A stretch of DNA of 64,000 bases from SSF26 sp037443945 (lineage in GTDB: Bacteria > Chloroflexota > Anaerolineae > J102). The notes below the pieces were generated by a model. It saw only the letters and a list, made by a program, of their open reading frames with translations, was not told where the DNA came from and did not search any database. The position numbers were made by a program, and so were the translations under genes. Shown one piece after another: positions 43,113 to 51,766 of this stretch (position 1 is the stretch's first letter; each line of letters opens with the position of its first letter). The stretch is taken from positions 1-64,000 of the forward strand of contig JBBINH010000016.1 in NCBI GenBank assembly GCA_037443945.1. Direction: 5' to 3'.

Positions 43113-43730
43113 TCAATCCAGCCGCGGTGGCGCCAATTCGAGGCGACCGTTGGCCAGGCTTGTGACCTTGACCAGGGAATAAATCGGCACGCCAAAGTGC
43201 GCCAGCTCCCGGCGGCCCTGCTGAAAGGTCTTTTCGATCACCACCCCAAAGGCCACGATGGTAGCGCCTGCCTGTTGCACCAGATCGCCCAGCGCGGCCA
43301 GCGTCGTGCCCTGCGCCAGAAAATCGTCCACAATAAAAACCTGCGCCCCGGCCGGGATGACATGCTTACCCAAATAGAGCTTGACGGGCCGGTTTTTGGT
43401 CCGGCTAAAGGAATCGATCTCGTAGTAACCTCCTTCGGGGAGGGTGATAGGTCGGTTCTTTTTGGCAAAAACAACGGCCGCGGTATGGGGCCATTGCTCG
43501 TTATTCACGCTCATGGCCGTGAACACGGCGACACTGATGCCGGAAGCTTCGGCCGTGAGGATGACATCGATCGGGCGATGGCGCACAACGCGGGCCAACA
43601 CGGTGCCGGCATAGGCGCTGAAGGTATAGTCGATGCGATGGTTGAGCAAGGTGTCCACATTGACAATGCTCTCCCCAACGGCGCGACCGTGTTCGCGCAC
43701 CATAGCGTTGATCCGTTCGAGCAAGTACAT
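43113..43730 (-). CDS. xpt: Xanthine phosphoribosyltransferase-like enzyme
   Basis: A 205-residue purine phosphoribosyltransferase making XMP from xanthine and PRPP. It carries the xanthine-type EASGISVAV segment and the PRPP-binding loop VFIVDDFLAQGTTLAAL (residues about 131-147). Residues KKNRPITLP and YYEIDSFSRTKN also fit the Xpt/PurR-like family. It has a TGC-TAGAAT promoter at 43834-43842 and a leader of about 100 nt with no purine-riboswitch core. It is probably first in an operon with the SGNH and GH2 genes. Confidence 0.85.
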   Translation of the reverse strand: MYLLERINAMVREHGRAVGESIVNVDTLLNHRIDYTFSAYAGTVLARVVRHRPIDVILTAEASGISVAVFTAMSVNNEQWPHTAAVVFAKKNRPITLPEGGYYEIDSFSRTKNRPVKLYLGKHVIPAGAQVFIVDDFLAQGTTLAALGDLVQQAGATIVAFGVVIEKTFQQGRRELAHFGVPIYSLVKVTSLANGRLELAPPRLD

Positions 43731-43833
43731 AGCCTGCGTCCAACAAAGACCGGAAAAGGAACGGAAAGATAAAGACGTCCCCGCCTCTGCGAAGACGCCT
43801 CACCGCGCTTCGGTCAAAAGCCTCGCGGCGGCT

Positions 43834-43842
43834 ATTCTAGCA
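43834..43842 (-). promoter_or_regulatory. Extended -10 for xpt
   Basis: On the minus strand TGC-TAGAAT (hexamer at plus 43834-43839) lies about 100 bp before the ATG at 43730. No -35 match was found. Confidence 0.45.
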
Positions 43843-43980
43843 CAATAGAAAATGCCGACGGGAAACGAAAACCCCCGACGCAGTGCTTGCGCGCCTATCT
43901 GCAACTTGCCATTGGCCTCGTTCTGGACACACAATCGGAACATTCTTGTTTTCCGTCCCCTGTCTTGAGGAGGTCATACC

Positions 43981-45156
43981 ATGAACGAAACGGCCGACGT
44001 CGTCGTCATCGGTGCCGGTGTCATGGGGGCCAGCACGGCCTTCCGGCTGGCCGAACGCGGTCTCAAAGTGACGGTCGTCGAAAAAGGCTTTGTCGCCGGC
44101 GGCTCTACGGCCAAATCCTCGGCCATCATCCGTCAGCACTACTCCAACGAAATCACCGCCCGCATGGCCTTATTCTCCCTGCGCGTGTTCCAACACTTTG
44201 CCGACATCGTCGGCGGTGAATGCGGCTTTCGCCCCACGGGCTTCGTCGTCCTGGCCTCGGCCGACCAGGCAGACGGCATGAAGGCCAACCTCGCCTTGCA
44301 ACAGGCCGTGGGCATTCAAACCCGACTCCTCACCACGGCAGAGTTGCTGGAGTTGGCCCCGGGTCTGGCTGCAGCCGAGCAGGTCGTGGCCGCCTATGAA
44401 CCGGAGAGCGGATATGCCGATCCGGTGCTGACGACCACCGGCTTCATGGCCGCAGCCCGACGGCTGGGTGCGCGCGTTCATCAGCAGACCGAGGTCATCG
44501 GTCTGCGTTTCCGGGGGGACCGCATCACCGGCGTGATCACAACGGGCGGGGAGATCGCCGCCGGCGCCGTGGTCAATACGGCCGGACCGTGGGGGGCGCG
44601 CGTGGCACGCATGGCCGGGCTCGAGCTGCCCCTCCAACCCTGCCGGGTACAGATTGCCCTCTTTGCGCCGCCGTCCGGTCACCATCCCATCCCCCTCGTG
44701 GTGGCCGACTTCGTCCACGCCATCTACCATCGGCCGGAAACAGGCGCCCTGACCCTGGTCGGTTCCATTGACCCGGCCGAGGCCAACGACCACGCCGATC
44801 CCGATGCCTACAACGAGCGTGTGGACGCCGCCTTTGTCCTCGACGCCGGCGAGCGGCTGGCCCGGCGCTTCCCCTATATGGAAGCCGGCAGCAGTCGGCC
44901 GGGTTATGCCGGCATTTACGATGTGACCCCCGATTGGCACCCGATCATCGATGAACCCATCCCCGGCAGCGGCTTTTTCGTGGCCGTCGGCCACAGTGGC
45001 CACGGATTCAAACTCGCCCCCGCCGTCGGCGTCATGGTAGCCGATCTGGTCACCGGGCAAAAGACCGCAGGGCTCGATCCGAGTCTGTTCCGCCTGGCGC
45101 GCTACGCGCAAAACGAGCCGGTACGGGGCCGTTATGCCTATAGCATTGCCGGCTGA
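43981..45156 (+). CDS. FAD-dependent oxidoreductase, DAO/sarcosine-oxidase-like
   Basis: A 391-residue flavoprotein of the D-amino-acid-oxidase superfamily. The N-terminal Rossmann motif DVVVIGAGVMGASTAFRLAERG is followed by the ADP-ribose Glu (VVEKGF). The typical C-terminal HSGHGFKLAPAVG segment contacts FAD. It best matches sarcosine/dimethylglycine-oxidase beta-like proteins, so an N-methyl or imino acid is a plausible substrate. GGAGG lies about 8 nt before the ATG. It is monocistronic, ending against the convergent nuo operon. Confidence 0.8.
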   Translation: MNETADVVVIGAGVMGASTAFRLAERGLKVTVVEKGFVAGGSTAKSSAIIRQHYSNEITARMALFSLRVFQHFADIVGGECGFRPTGFVVLASADQADGMKANLALQQAVGIQTRLLTTAELLELAPGLAAAEQVVAAYEPESGYADPVLTTTGFMAAARRLGARVHQQTEVIGLRFRGDRITGVITTGGEIAAGAVVNTAGPWGARVARMAGLELPLQPCRVQIALFAPPSGHHPIPLVVADFVHAIYHRPETGALTLVGSIDPAEANDHADPDAYNERVDAAFVLDAGERLARRFPYMEAGSSRPGYAGIYDVTPDWHPIIDEPIPGSGFFVAVGHSGHGFKLAPAVGVMVADLVTGQKTAGLDPSLFRLARYAQNEPVRGRYAYSIAG

Positions 45157-45197
45157 AACGGGATGTGGCAGAGGGTGATGACCTCTGCCACTCCGTT
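45157..45197. terminator. Shared hairpin between convergent genes
   Basis: GTGGCAGAGG (45165-45174) pairs perfectly with CCTCTGCCAC (45182-45191), and AACGG/CCGTT extends the helix outward. It fills the 42-bp gap between the oxidoreductase and nuoN. It is probably a bidirectional 3'-end structure; no long U-run is present. Confidence 0.55.
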
Positions 45198-45198
45198 A

Positions 45199-46671
45199 TC
45201 AATACCCCATAGCCAGCACCATCGTCATCGCTTGGGTGGCCCAGGTGATGAAGGGCTGGGCGACAAGGCCGATGGCCAGAACCATCACGGTGCTGATGAC
45301 GAGCACCGTCTGCAAATCGGGGCTGATGCGCACCGGTCCGGCCTCGCCGGGCTCGACGAAGAACATGTAACGCACGACGTTCAAATAGTAGAAGGCCGCA
45401 ATCACCGCATTGACCGCCGCTACGGCCGCCAGTGTCAGCAGGCCCTGGTTGACGGCCGCCCCAAAGACGAAAAACTTGCCCAGAAATCCACCGGTCGGTG
45501 GAATGCCGGCCAGGGAGAGCATAAAGACGGTCATCATTAGGGTCAGGCCCGGCGCCCGTCGGATGAGGCCGCCGAAAGCCGGGTAGTCCACGGCGCCGGT
45601 CTGTTTTTCCACGGCGGCGACGGTCAGAAAAGCGCCCACATTGGTAAACAGATAGGCGAAGATGTAAATCAGCAGGCCACTGACGCCGTCAAAGGGGACG
45701 GTGGTGTTGATGGCGGCCAGACCCATGACGATATAGCCGGCCTGGGCAATGGAGGAATAGGCCAGCATTCGCTTCACGCTCGTCTGTTTCAGGGCCACCA
45801 GGTTGCCCAGGCTCATCGTCAGCATGGCGATGACGGTCAGGAACAGGGTCCAATTGGAAGCAAAGGCCGGCAGGGCCGTGACGAAAACGCGGCCGGCCAC
45901 GGCAAAGCCGGCCGCTTTCGAGGCCGTCGAGAGGAAGGCCGTAACCGGGGTCGGCGCGCCGTCGTAGGTGTCGGGTGCCCACTGGTGAAAGGGAACCAGG
46001 CTGGCCTTAAAGCCAAAACCGGCCAGGAGGAGCACGATGGCCGCCAATCCCAAGTAACGATTGCTCGTCGTCGCCGTGAAGAGCTGGCCGATGGCAGTTA
46101 GATCGAGGCTGCCGGTAGCACCGTAGAGCAGAGAAATGCCGTAAAGCAGCACGGCGCCCGACGTGGCGCCGTAGAGGAAGTACTTCATCGCCGCCTCTTC
46201 CGAGCGCCTGTCCTCGCGCAAGAAGCCAGCCAGGATGTACGAGGTAATGGACAAAAACTCGATGCCGAGATAGACCAACAGCAGGTTCGTGGCGCCGACG
46301 GCAACGGCAATGGCCAGGGTCGCGAAGACGAGCAGGGCATAAAACTCACCCAGATAGCGACTTCGCCCGGCCATGAAGTTGATGGAGGCCAGCACCACCA
46401 GGCCTACGCCGATGATAGCGACCGCTTTGAAGAACAGGCCGTAAGGGTCCACCACCATCGTCGTCGCCACCACCGTGCCGGCCTCTGTGAAGATCAGAGA
46501 TAGGGTGGCCACCAGTGCCGCCGCCAGTCCGACCAGGGCGGTGATGGCGGCCGGTCGCGCGTCCTCACGCGGCCGTGTCATCAGGTCAACCGCTAAGACG
46601 GCAAAACCGGCAACAGTCAGGATGAGCTCAGGCGCCAACAGGCGCACAACTGCAAGCGCGTTCAAGGGCAT
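45199..46671 (-). CDS. nuoN: NADH-quinone oxidoreductase subunit N
   Basis: A 490-residue antiporter-like subunit of the Complex I membrane arm with about fourteen helices. Conserved proton-channel positions are recognisable: LGIEFLSITSYILAG with the key Glu, GFGFKASLVPFHQWAPDTYDGAP with the central Lys/His, and LKQTSVKRMLAYSSIAQAGY. I chose the ATG at 46671 as the typical start. It is last in the minus-strand nuo operon, 8 bp after nuoM. Confidence 0.93.
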   Translation of the reverse strand: MPLNALAVVRLLAPELILTVAGFAVLAVDLMTRPREDARPAAITALVGLAAALVATLSLIFTEAGTVVATTMVVDPYGLFFKAVAIIGVGLVVLASINFMAGRSRYLGEFYALLVFATLAIAVAVGATNLLLVYLGIEFLSITSYILAGFLREDRRSEEAAMKYFLYGATSGAVLLYGISLLYGATGSLDLTAIGQLFTATTSNRYLGLAAIVLLLAGFGFKASLVPFHQWAPDTYDGAPTPVTAFLSTASKAAGFAVAGRVFVTALPAFASNWTLFLTVIAMLTMSLGNLVALKQTSVKRMLAYSSIAQAGYIVMGLAAINTTVPFDGVSGLLIYIFAYLFTNVGAFLTVAAVEKQTGAVDYPAFGGLIRRAPGLTLMMTVFMLSLAGIPPTGGFLGKFFVFGAAVNQGLLTLAAVAAVNAVIAAFYYLNVVRYMFFVEPGEAGPVRISPDLQTVLVISTVMVLAIGLVAQPFITWATQAMTMVLAMGY

Positions 46672-46678
46672 CCCTCCG

Positions 46679-48262
46679 TTAGAAAAGGGTGTTGAGGAGG
46701 TTGACGGCTGCGGCGTTGAAATACACGAGGACAAGGGTGGGGAAAATGCCCAAGAGGATCATCAAAGCCACCAGCGGCCACAAGGTCACCTTCTCGAACA
46801 ACTCCATATCGGTCGGCCCCTCACTGGGATGGCCGGCTACCGTCGTCCAGTGGACAATCTTGCCGGCTTCATACTTACCCAGAAAAACGTTCTGGATCAC
46901 GCGATAAAGGATGTAGGCGGCCGTGATGACAACGCCGATAACCCCGATCAGAGCCAACACGGGCACAATGGCGAACGCCCCGCGGAAGGTGAAAAACTCG
47001 GCCCAGAAGCCGGCCAGGCCCGGCAACCCCAACGAGGCGAAGCCGGCGAACATCATCGTGGCATAAAAGACGGGTGTCAGGCTGCTCAGGCCGCCGAATT
47101 TCTCCAGGTCACGGGTATGGGCGCGTTCGTAAATGACGCCGACCAGGAAAAACAAGGCCCCGGTGATAATCCCGTGCATGAACATCTGCAGACTGGCGCC
47201 GTTCAGCGCCATGGCCGCCGAATTGAGCAGCTCCGATGTCTTGGCCTGATTGAGCGCCCACGCCGCCGCGGCGATACCCAACATCACATAGCCCATATGG
47301 CTCACCGATGAGTAGGCGATCAGCCGTTTCAGGTCCGTCTGGGCCAGCGAGACCAGGGCCCCGTAGACGATGCCGATGACGCCCAGGGCGGCAATAAAAA
47401 GACCATATTGAGCGGCCGGCCCCGGGAAGAGGGGCAACAAAATGCGCAGGAACCCGTAAGCACCGAGTTTCAGCAAAATGCCCGCCAGAATGACCGAGCC
47501 GGCCGTCGGCGCCGCCGTATGGGCATCGGGCAACCAGGTATGGAAGGGAAAGCTGGGCACCTTGATGGCAAAAGCCACGAAGAAAGCCCAGAAGGAGAGG
47601 GCGGCCGCCAGCGGCGCCGTTGTCCACACCCCACCGTTCTGAGCGGCGACCAGGATATCAAAAGTCCCTTTGTCCAGGTAGACCCCGATAATCGCCAGCA
47701 GCATGAAGACGGAACCGGCCAGGGTGTAGAGAAAGAACTTGATGGCGGAGTACTGCGGCCGGTCTTTTTCCTGCCCCCAAATGCCGATCATGAAATACAT
47801 CGGCACCAGGCCGATCTCCCAGAACACGTAGAAGAGCACCAGGTCCAGGGCCACAAACACGCCGAACATGCCCGTCGCCAGGAAGAGGAAGAGGGCGAAG
47901 AATTCTTTGACCCGATGCCGGATGGTCCGGGCCGAGTAGTACAGACCCAGTGTCGTCAGCAACGCCGTCAGGAAGATAAGCGGCACACTGAAGCCGTCGG
48001 CACCGACATGGTAGTTGACGCCCAACGCCGGGATCCAGGCCGCCTTGAGTTCATAGGCCATCTCGGCCTGACCCCTCACCAGGAATTTCAACCAATAGTC
48101 TGCCGCCAGCCAGATCGAAAGGACCAACGGGATCAAGCTCCACAGAACGGAAAAGCGCTTGATCAACCCCGTATTCGTGGCCGGGATCAGCATCACCGCG
48201 ATACTGCCGATAAGGGGCACAAAAGTGATCAGCGTCAAGACCCATGTATCGAGAAAATTCAT
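46679..48262 (-). CDS. nuoM: NADH-quinone oxidoreductase subunit M
   Basis: A 527-residue antiporter-like membrane subunit. VLFYVFWEIGLVPMYFMIG carries the conserved Glu, AFAIKVPSFPFHTWLPDAHTAAP the channel Lys and TM7 His, and LAQTDLKRLIAYSSVSHMGY the TM8 region. Length is normal. GAGGAGG precedes the ATG at 48262. It lies between nuoL and nuoN in the usual order. Confidence 0.94.
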   Translation of the reverse strand: MNFLDTWVLTLITFVPLIGSIAVMLIPATNTGLIKRFSVLWSLIPLVLSIWLAADYWLKFLVRGQAEMAYELKAAWIPALGVNYHVGADGFSVPLIFLTALLTTLGLYYSARTIRHRVKEFFALFLFLATGMFGVFVALDLVLFYVFWEIGLVPMYFMIGIWGQEKDRPQYSAIKFFLYTLAGSVFMLLAIIGVYLDKGTFDILVAAQNGGVWTTAPLAAALSFWAFFVAFAIKVPSFPFHTWLPDAHTAAPTAGSVILAGILLKLGAYGFLRILLPLFPGPAAQYGLFIAALGVIGIVYGALVSLAQTDLKRLIAYSSVSHMGYVMLGIAAAAWALNQAKTSELLNSAAMALNGASLQMFMHGIITGALFFLVGVIYERAHTRDLEKFGGLSSLTPVFYATMMFAGFASLGLPGLAGFWAEFFTFRGAFAIVPVLALIGVIGVVITAAYILYRVIQNVFLGKYEAGKIVHWTTVAGHPSEGPTDMELFEKVTLWPLVALMILLGIFPTLVLVYFNAAAVNLLNTLF

Positions 48263-48308
48263 CGAGATGTCCTCCTCGGAGAAAAGCAAGGCAAGCTAAA
48301 AAGACACA

Positions 48309-50519
48309 TCAAAAACCAAGCCGAACAAAGACCATAAAGGCCAGGGTACCCAAAAGCACGATGAGAAGATAAAACTGCACCTGGCCGTTTTGAACAAAAC
48401 GTAACACCGAACCCGCCACCTGCGCGACAAAACCGGTACCGTTGACGGCGCCGTCCACGAACAGCTCGTCGAAGAAAAGCCGCAGCCCCCGGGCCAAACG
48501 GCGACCGCCGTAACCGATACCGTTGACGATGCCGTCAATGACGCGCGCATCAAACGCGCGCAGCACCGCCGTCAGCCAGAGGGCAAAGCGGACGACAAGA
48601 GCCGGGCGCACCTTGGGCAGACTCCCGTACAGTTCATCGAAGTAGTACTTGTGGCGCAGCACGGTGTGAATCGGCCCCAGCCAGCGTTCCAGCGGGTCGG
48701 GTTGGCCAGCCGCCAACGGTTTGCGGCCGTACACCAGCCAGGCCAGGAAAATACCACCCAAGGAGACGACCACCGAAACCAATAGAGGCACGCTTTGCGG
48801 CGGTAACGATTCGTAATGCAGGTGATACACCTCGGCCTGGGCGCCCAGCATGACGCCCAGCGGATTGCCCAGGAGCGGCCCCACGCCGGGGAACCATTCG
48901 GGAATCCCTACCCAACCGGCGGCAACGGCGAACACGGCCAAGATCATCAGCGGCACGGTCATCGAGCGGGTGCTTTCCACGGCATGAGCCGCCGCCTCGG
49001 TACGAGGCTGACCGAAGAAGGTCATAAAGACCTGTCGGAAGGAGTAAAACGCCGTCAGCAACGCCGCCGACGCCAGCGTCCAGAACACCAGGGTATGGCC
49101 TGTGTACCAGGCATCGGCCAGGATTTCGTCCTTGGACCAAAACCCCGCCGTTACCAAGGGGAAGCCGGATAAAGCCGCCGCCCCGATGATAAAGGTCCAA
49201 CCCGTGGTCGGCATTCGCCGCAGCAAACCACCCATGTTGCGCATATCCTGGGGGTCGAAGTAGGCCTCCTCATGCTTGCCGTGATGCTCATGACCATGCC
49301 CGGCATGCGCCCCATGATGATGGCCATGCTCGACCCCGTGGATAACCGAACCGGAACCGAGGAACAAAAGCGCCTTGAAAAAGGCATGCATGATGAGATG
49401 GAAGGTGGCCGCCACCCAGGCGCCGATCCCCAGGGCGGCGAACATATAGCCCAGCTGGGAAACCGTGGAATAGGCCAGGACCTTTTTGATATCGTTCTGG
49501 GCCACGGCGATGGTAGCGGCAAAAAGGGCCGTAAAGGCACCGATAAAAGCCACGAAGAGCATGGCGCCATTCTCGCCGTGATGGGCGGCGGCGAACAGCG
49601 GCTGCATGCGGATAATCAGATACACGCCGGCCGAGACCATCGTCGCCGCATGGATAAGGGCCGAGACCGGCGTCGGACCCTCCATGGCATCGGGCAACCA
49701 GACATGAAGCGGGAACTGCGCCGATTTACCGATGGCGCCCCAGAAAATGAAGATGGCAATGACCACGGCCGCCGAGAACGCGCCCAGGAAGGGGATGGCC
49801 AGATGGGACTCGGCCAGACGCTCCAGAACCTCCGGTTGGAAAATGGCCTGGAAATTCAACTCACCGGTCATGATGAACAGCAAAAGCAACCCGATCATCA
49901 GCAACACGTCGCCGATACGGGTTGTCAGAAACGCCTTCAGACCGGCCTGCGCAGGCGTAATCTGCTTGGGATCGGGATAGGTTTTGTCGAACCAGAAGCC
50001 GATCAGCAGGTACGAACACAACCCCATGATCTCCCAAAAAATGAACAACATGAGCAGATTATCCGCCACCACCAGACCAAGCATGCCCGTCGCAAAGAGG
50101 GAGATATAGGCAAAAAAGCGGCTATAGCGCGGATCGAGCCCATCGGTGTTCAGAGCCGGGTCGAGATAGCCGGGAAACGTCATATAGCCGTGGCTGTAGA
50201 TGAAAATCATCGTCAGCACAAAGCCGACCATGAACAGCATCACGGCCGTGACGGCATCCACGGCCACACCCATGCGGAAAACGGTCTCGCCGGTGGGCAA
50301 CCAGGGCAGGCTGAGGGCGAAAGGTTGCTCAACCAGGACGCGCCAGTTGCCGAAGTAGGCCAGGGCCACCAGCCAGCTCAGCACCCACGAAAGCGCCACG
50401 GCCCCGATGGCCAGGTTGGAACTGAGCCGTTTGTGGGCGTTGGTAAAGAGAATGATGGCAAAAAAGGCCAATAGCGGAGGAACGGGGATGAGCCAGGTGA
50501 GGTTGAAAACGTTCGTCAT
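48309..50519 (-). CDS. nuoL: NADH-quinone oxidoreductase subunit L with His-rich loop
   Basis: A 736-residue antiporter-like subunit with the C-terminal extension and lateral helix expected of NuoL. Conserved segments are LFIFWEIMGLCSYLLIGFWF, GKSAQFPLHVWLPDAMEGPTPVSAL and AQNDIKKVLAYSTVSQLGYM. After SGSVIHG, at residues about 391-418, comes an unusual insertion with 11 His in about 26 residues (EHGHHHGAHAGHGHEHH), placed where ordinary NuoL has a short loop before the DMRxMGGL motif. The ATG at 50519 has GAGG 7-10 nt upstream. Confidence 0.94.
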   Translation of the reverse strand: MTNVFNLTWLIPVPPLLAFFAIILFTNAHKRLSSNLAIGAVALSWVLSWLVALAYFGNWRVLVEQPFALSLPWLPTGETVFRMGVAVDAVTAVMLFMVGFVLTMIFIYSHGYMTFPGYLDPALNTDGLDPRYSRFFAYISLFATGMLGLVVADNLLMLFIFWEIMGLCSYLLIGFWFDKTYPDPKQITPAQAGLKAFLTTRIGDVLLMIGLLLLFIMTGELNFQAIFQPEVLERLAESHLAIPFLGAFSAAVVIAIFIFWGAIGKSAQFPLHVWLPDAMEGPTPVSALIHAATMVSAGVYLIIRMQPLFAAAHHGENGAMLFVAFIGAFTALFAATIAVAQNDIKKVLAYSTVSQLGYMFAALGIGAWVAATFHLIMHAFFKALLFLGSGSVIHGVEHGHHHGAHAGHGHEHHGKHEEAYFDPQDMRNMGGLLRRMPTTGWTFIIGAAALSGFPLVTAGFWSKDEILADAWYTGHTLVFWTLASAALLTAFYSFRQVFMTFFGQPRTEAAAHAVESTRSMTVPLMILAVFAVAAGWVGIPEWFPGVGPLLGNPLGVMLGAQAEVYHLHYESLPPQSVPLLVSVVVSLGGIFLAWLVYGRKPLAAGQPDPLERWLGPIHTVLRHKYYFDELYGSLPKVRPALVVRFALWLTAVLRAFDARVIDGIVNGIGYGGRRLARGLRLFFDELFVDGAVNGTGFVAQVAGSVLRFVQNGQVQFYLLIVLLGTLAFMVFVRLGF

Positions 50520-50554
50520 GAAAAAACCTCGGACGGAGAACGTCGTTGGGAAGC

Positions 50555-50905
50555 TCAAGAGCGTCGCAAAAACCAGCCGTTAATGAGCAAAAAGCCGACC
50601 AGCAAGCCGATAAACCCGAAAAGCAGGCTCTGCCAATCCTCGCGCCATCCCAGACCGCGGCTGACGCCGATGGCAACCAGGGCCACCACCAGACTCCCGG
50701 CCAGGGTGAGCGATTGTCGACGCCGTGCGGCCTGGGCCCGGCGCAGAAGCTGCTGGATATCGCGATAATTGGGATTGACTTTGATGATCTCGCGGGCATA
50801 GTGCACGGCGCCGCCGTATTTGCCCTCGCGCATCCGTTCGAGCACGATCTGATAAACGGTGGCCAATTGCTCCTCCAGAGGTCCGGAAAGCTGCTTTTTG
50901 GGCAT
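50555..50905 (-). CDS. Small protein with TPR-like N terminus and two membrane helices, inside nuo operon
   Basis: A 116-residue protein between nuoK and nuoL. Residues 10-60 are helical and TPR-like (LATVYQIVLERMREGKYGGAVHYAREIIKVNPNYRD split over one repeat). Residues about 66-82 and 93-110 are hydrophobic, with a basic RRAQAARRRQS just before the first helix. I do not recognise it as a known Complex I subunit. Its spacing (23 bp after nuoK, 35 bp before nuoL) makes it part of the operon, perhaps an assembly factor or accessory subunit. Confidence 0.7.
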   Translation of the reverse strand: MPKKQLSGPLEEQLATVYQIVLERMREGKYGGAVHYAREIIKVNPNYRDIQQLLRRAQAARRRQSLTLAGSLVVALVAIGVSRGLGWREDWQSLLFGFIGLLVGFLLINGWFLRRS

Positions 50906-50928
50906 GATGACGGCCTGCTGGCGGAAGG

Positions 50929-51240
50929 CTAACCCTTCAACAGGTCAATTTCGTCCACGTTGATGGTCCGGCGGGTACGATAGATGGCGATCATCAAGGC
51001 AAGCCCGACGGCCGCCTCGGCGGCCGCTACGGCCAGGACGAAAATGGCAAAAATCTGACCGGTCAGATCCGCAGGACGCACATAGCGCCAGAAAGCGACC
51101 AGATTGATGTTGACGGCGTTCAGCATCAGCTCCACGCCCATCAACGCCGCCACCGCGTTGCGCCGGGAGAGCACACCGAAAAAGCCGATGCCAAACAGAG
51201 CGGCCGCAAACAGCAAATACCACGAAAGCGGGATCGTCAT
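50929..51240 (-). CDS. nuoK: NADH-quinone oxidoreductase subunit K
   Basis: A 103-residue three-helix subunit with the conserved Glu residues in GVELMLNAVNINLVAF and AVAAAEAAVGLALMIAIYR, which contribute to the proton path. I chose the ATG at 51240 (MTIPLSWYLLFAAALFG), the standard family start. It follows nuoJ by 14 bp. Confidence 0.95.
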   Translation of the reverse strand: MTIPLSWYLLFAAALFGIGFFGVLSRRNAVAALMGVELMLNAVNINLVAFWRYVRPADLTGQIFAIFVLAVAAAEAAVGLALMIAIYRTRRTINVDEIDLLKG

Positions 51241-51254
51241 CGGGGATTCCTCCT

Positions 51255-51749
51255 TCAACGCTGGCGATGGCGCTCACGGGCGATCATCACGGCCCCCATG
51301 AGGGCTACAACGAGCAAAACCGAAACCACTTCGAAGGGAATGAGATACGGGCCGATCAGCCCGGCGCCGATCTGTACGATGGCATCGGCCGGTACGGGTT
51401 GGTCCACCACCGGGAAGGAAACCGTCGTCAGCAGCAAGGCCAGCAGCGACCACAACGCGGCGACGCCCACTGCCGCTGCCACCCAGTAGCGATTATAGCC
51501 GCCGGCCTCGCGTCCCATCATGCTGCGACTGAGCATGATGGCAAAGACGATAAGTGTGGCGATGGCACCGATGTAGATGATCACCTGGGAGACGGCGAGA
51601 AACTCGGCCTCCAGCAAGACATAAATGGTCGCCACACCGAAAAAGGCACCGACCAAAAACAACGCCGCATGAAACAGATTGCGGGCCGTCACCGTGCCGA
51701 TGGCCATGACCAGCGTGAGCAAGGCCAGAACGAGAAACAAAAGGGACAT
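51255..51749 (-). CDS. nuoJ: NADH-quinone oxidoreductase subunit J
   Basis: A 164-residue five-helix membrane subunit. NLFHAALFLVGAFFGVATIYVLLEAEFLAVSQVIIYIGAIATLIVFAIML, read in segments, holds the family's conserved Glu and the pi-bulge helix (VIIYIGAIATLI). GGAGG precedes the ATG. It lies between nuoH and nuoK; nuoI, which usually lies between H and J, is absent. Confidence 0.94.
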   Translation of the reverse strand: MSLLFLVLALLTLVMAIGTVTARNLFHAALFLVGAFFGVATIYVLLEAEFLAVSQVIIYIGAIATLIVFAIMLSRSMMGREAGGYNRYWVAAAVGVAALWSLLALLLTTVSFPVVDQPVPADAIVQIGAGLIGPYLIPFEVVSVLLVVALMGAVMIARERHRQR

Positions 51750-51766
51750 GGTTGCATCCTCCTTGC

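Noticed and set aside
41974..43182. Plus-strand 402-codon frame opposite the SGNH hydrolase
   Set aside because: It lacks any domain; the minus strand has complete SGNH blocks and a membrane anchor.
43731..43833. Guanine/xanthine riboswitch in the xpt leader
   Set aside because: The roughly 100-nt leader lacks the three-way-junction core sequences of purine riboswitches.
47408..50474. Long plus-strand frames opposite nuoM and nuoL
   Set aside because: They are rich in Gln, Arg and His, as expected for antisense readings of membrane-protein genes.
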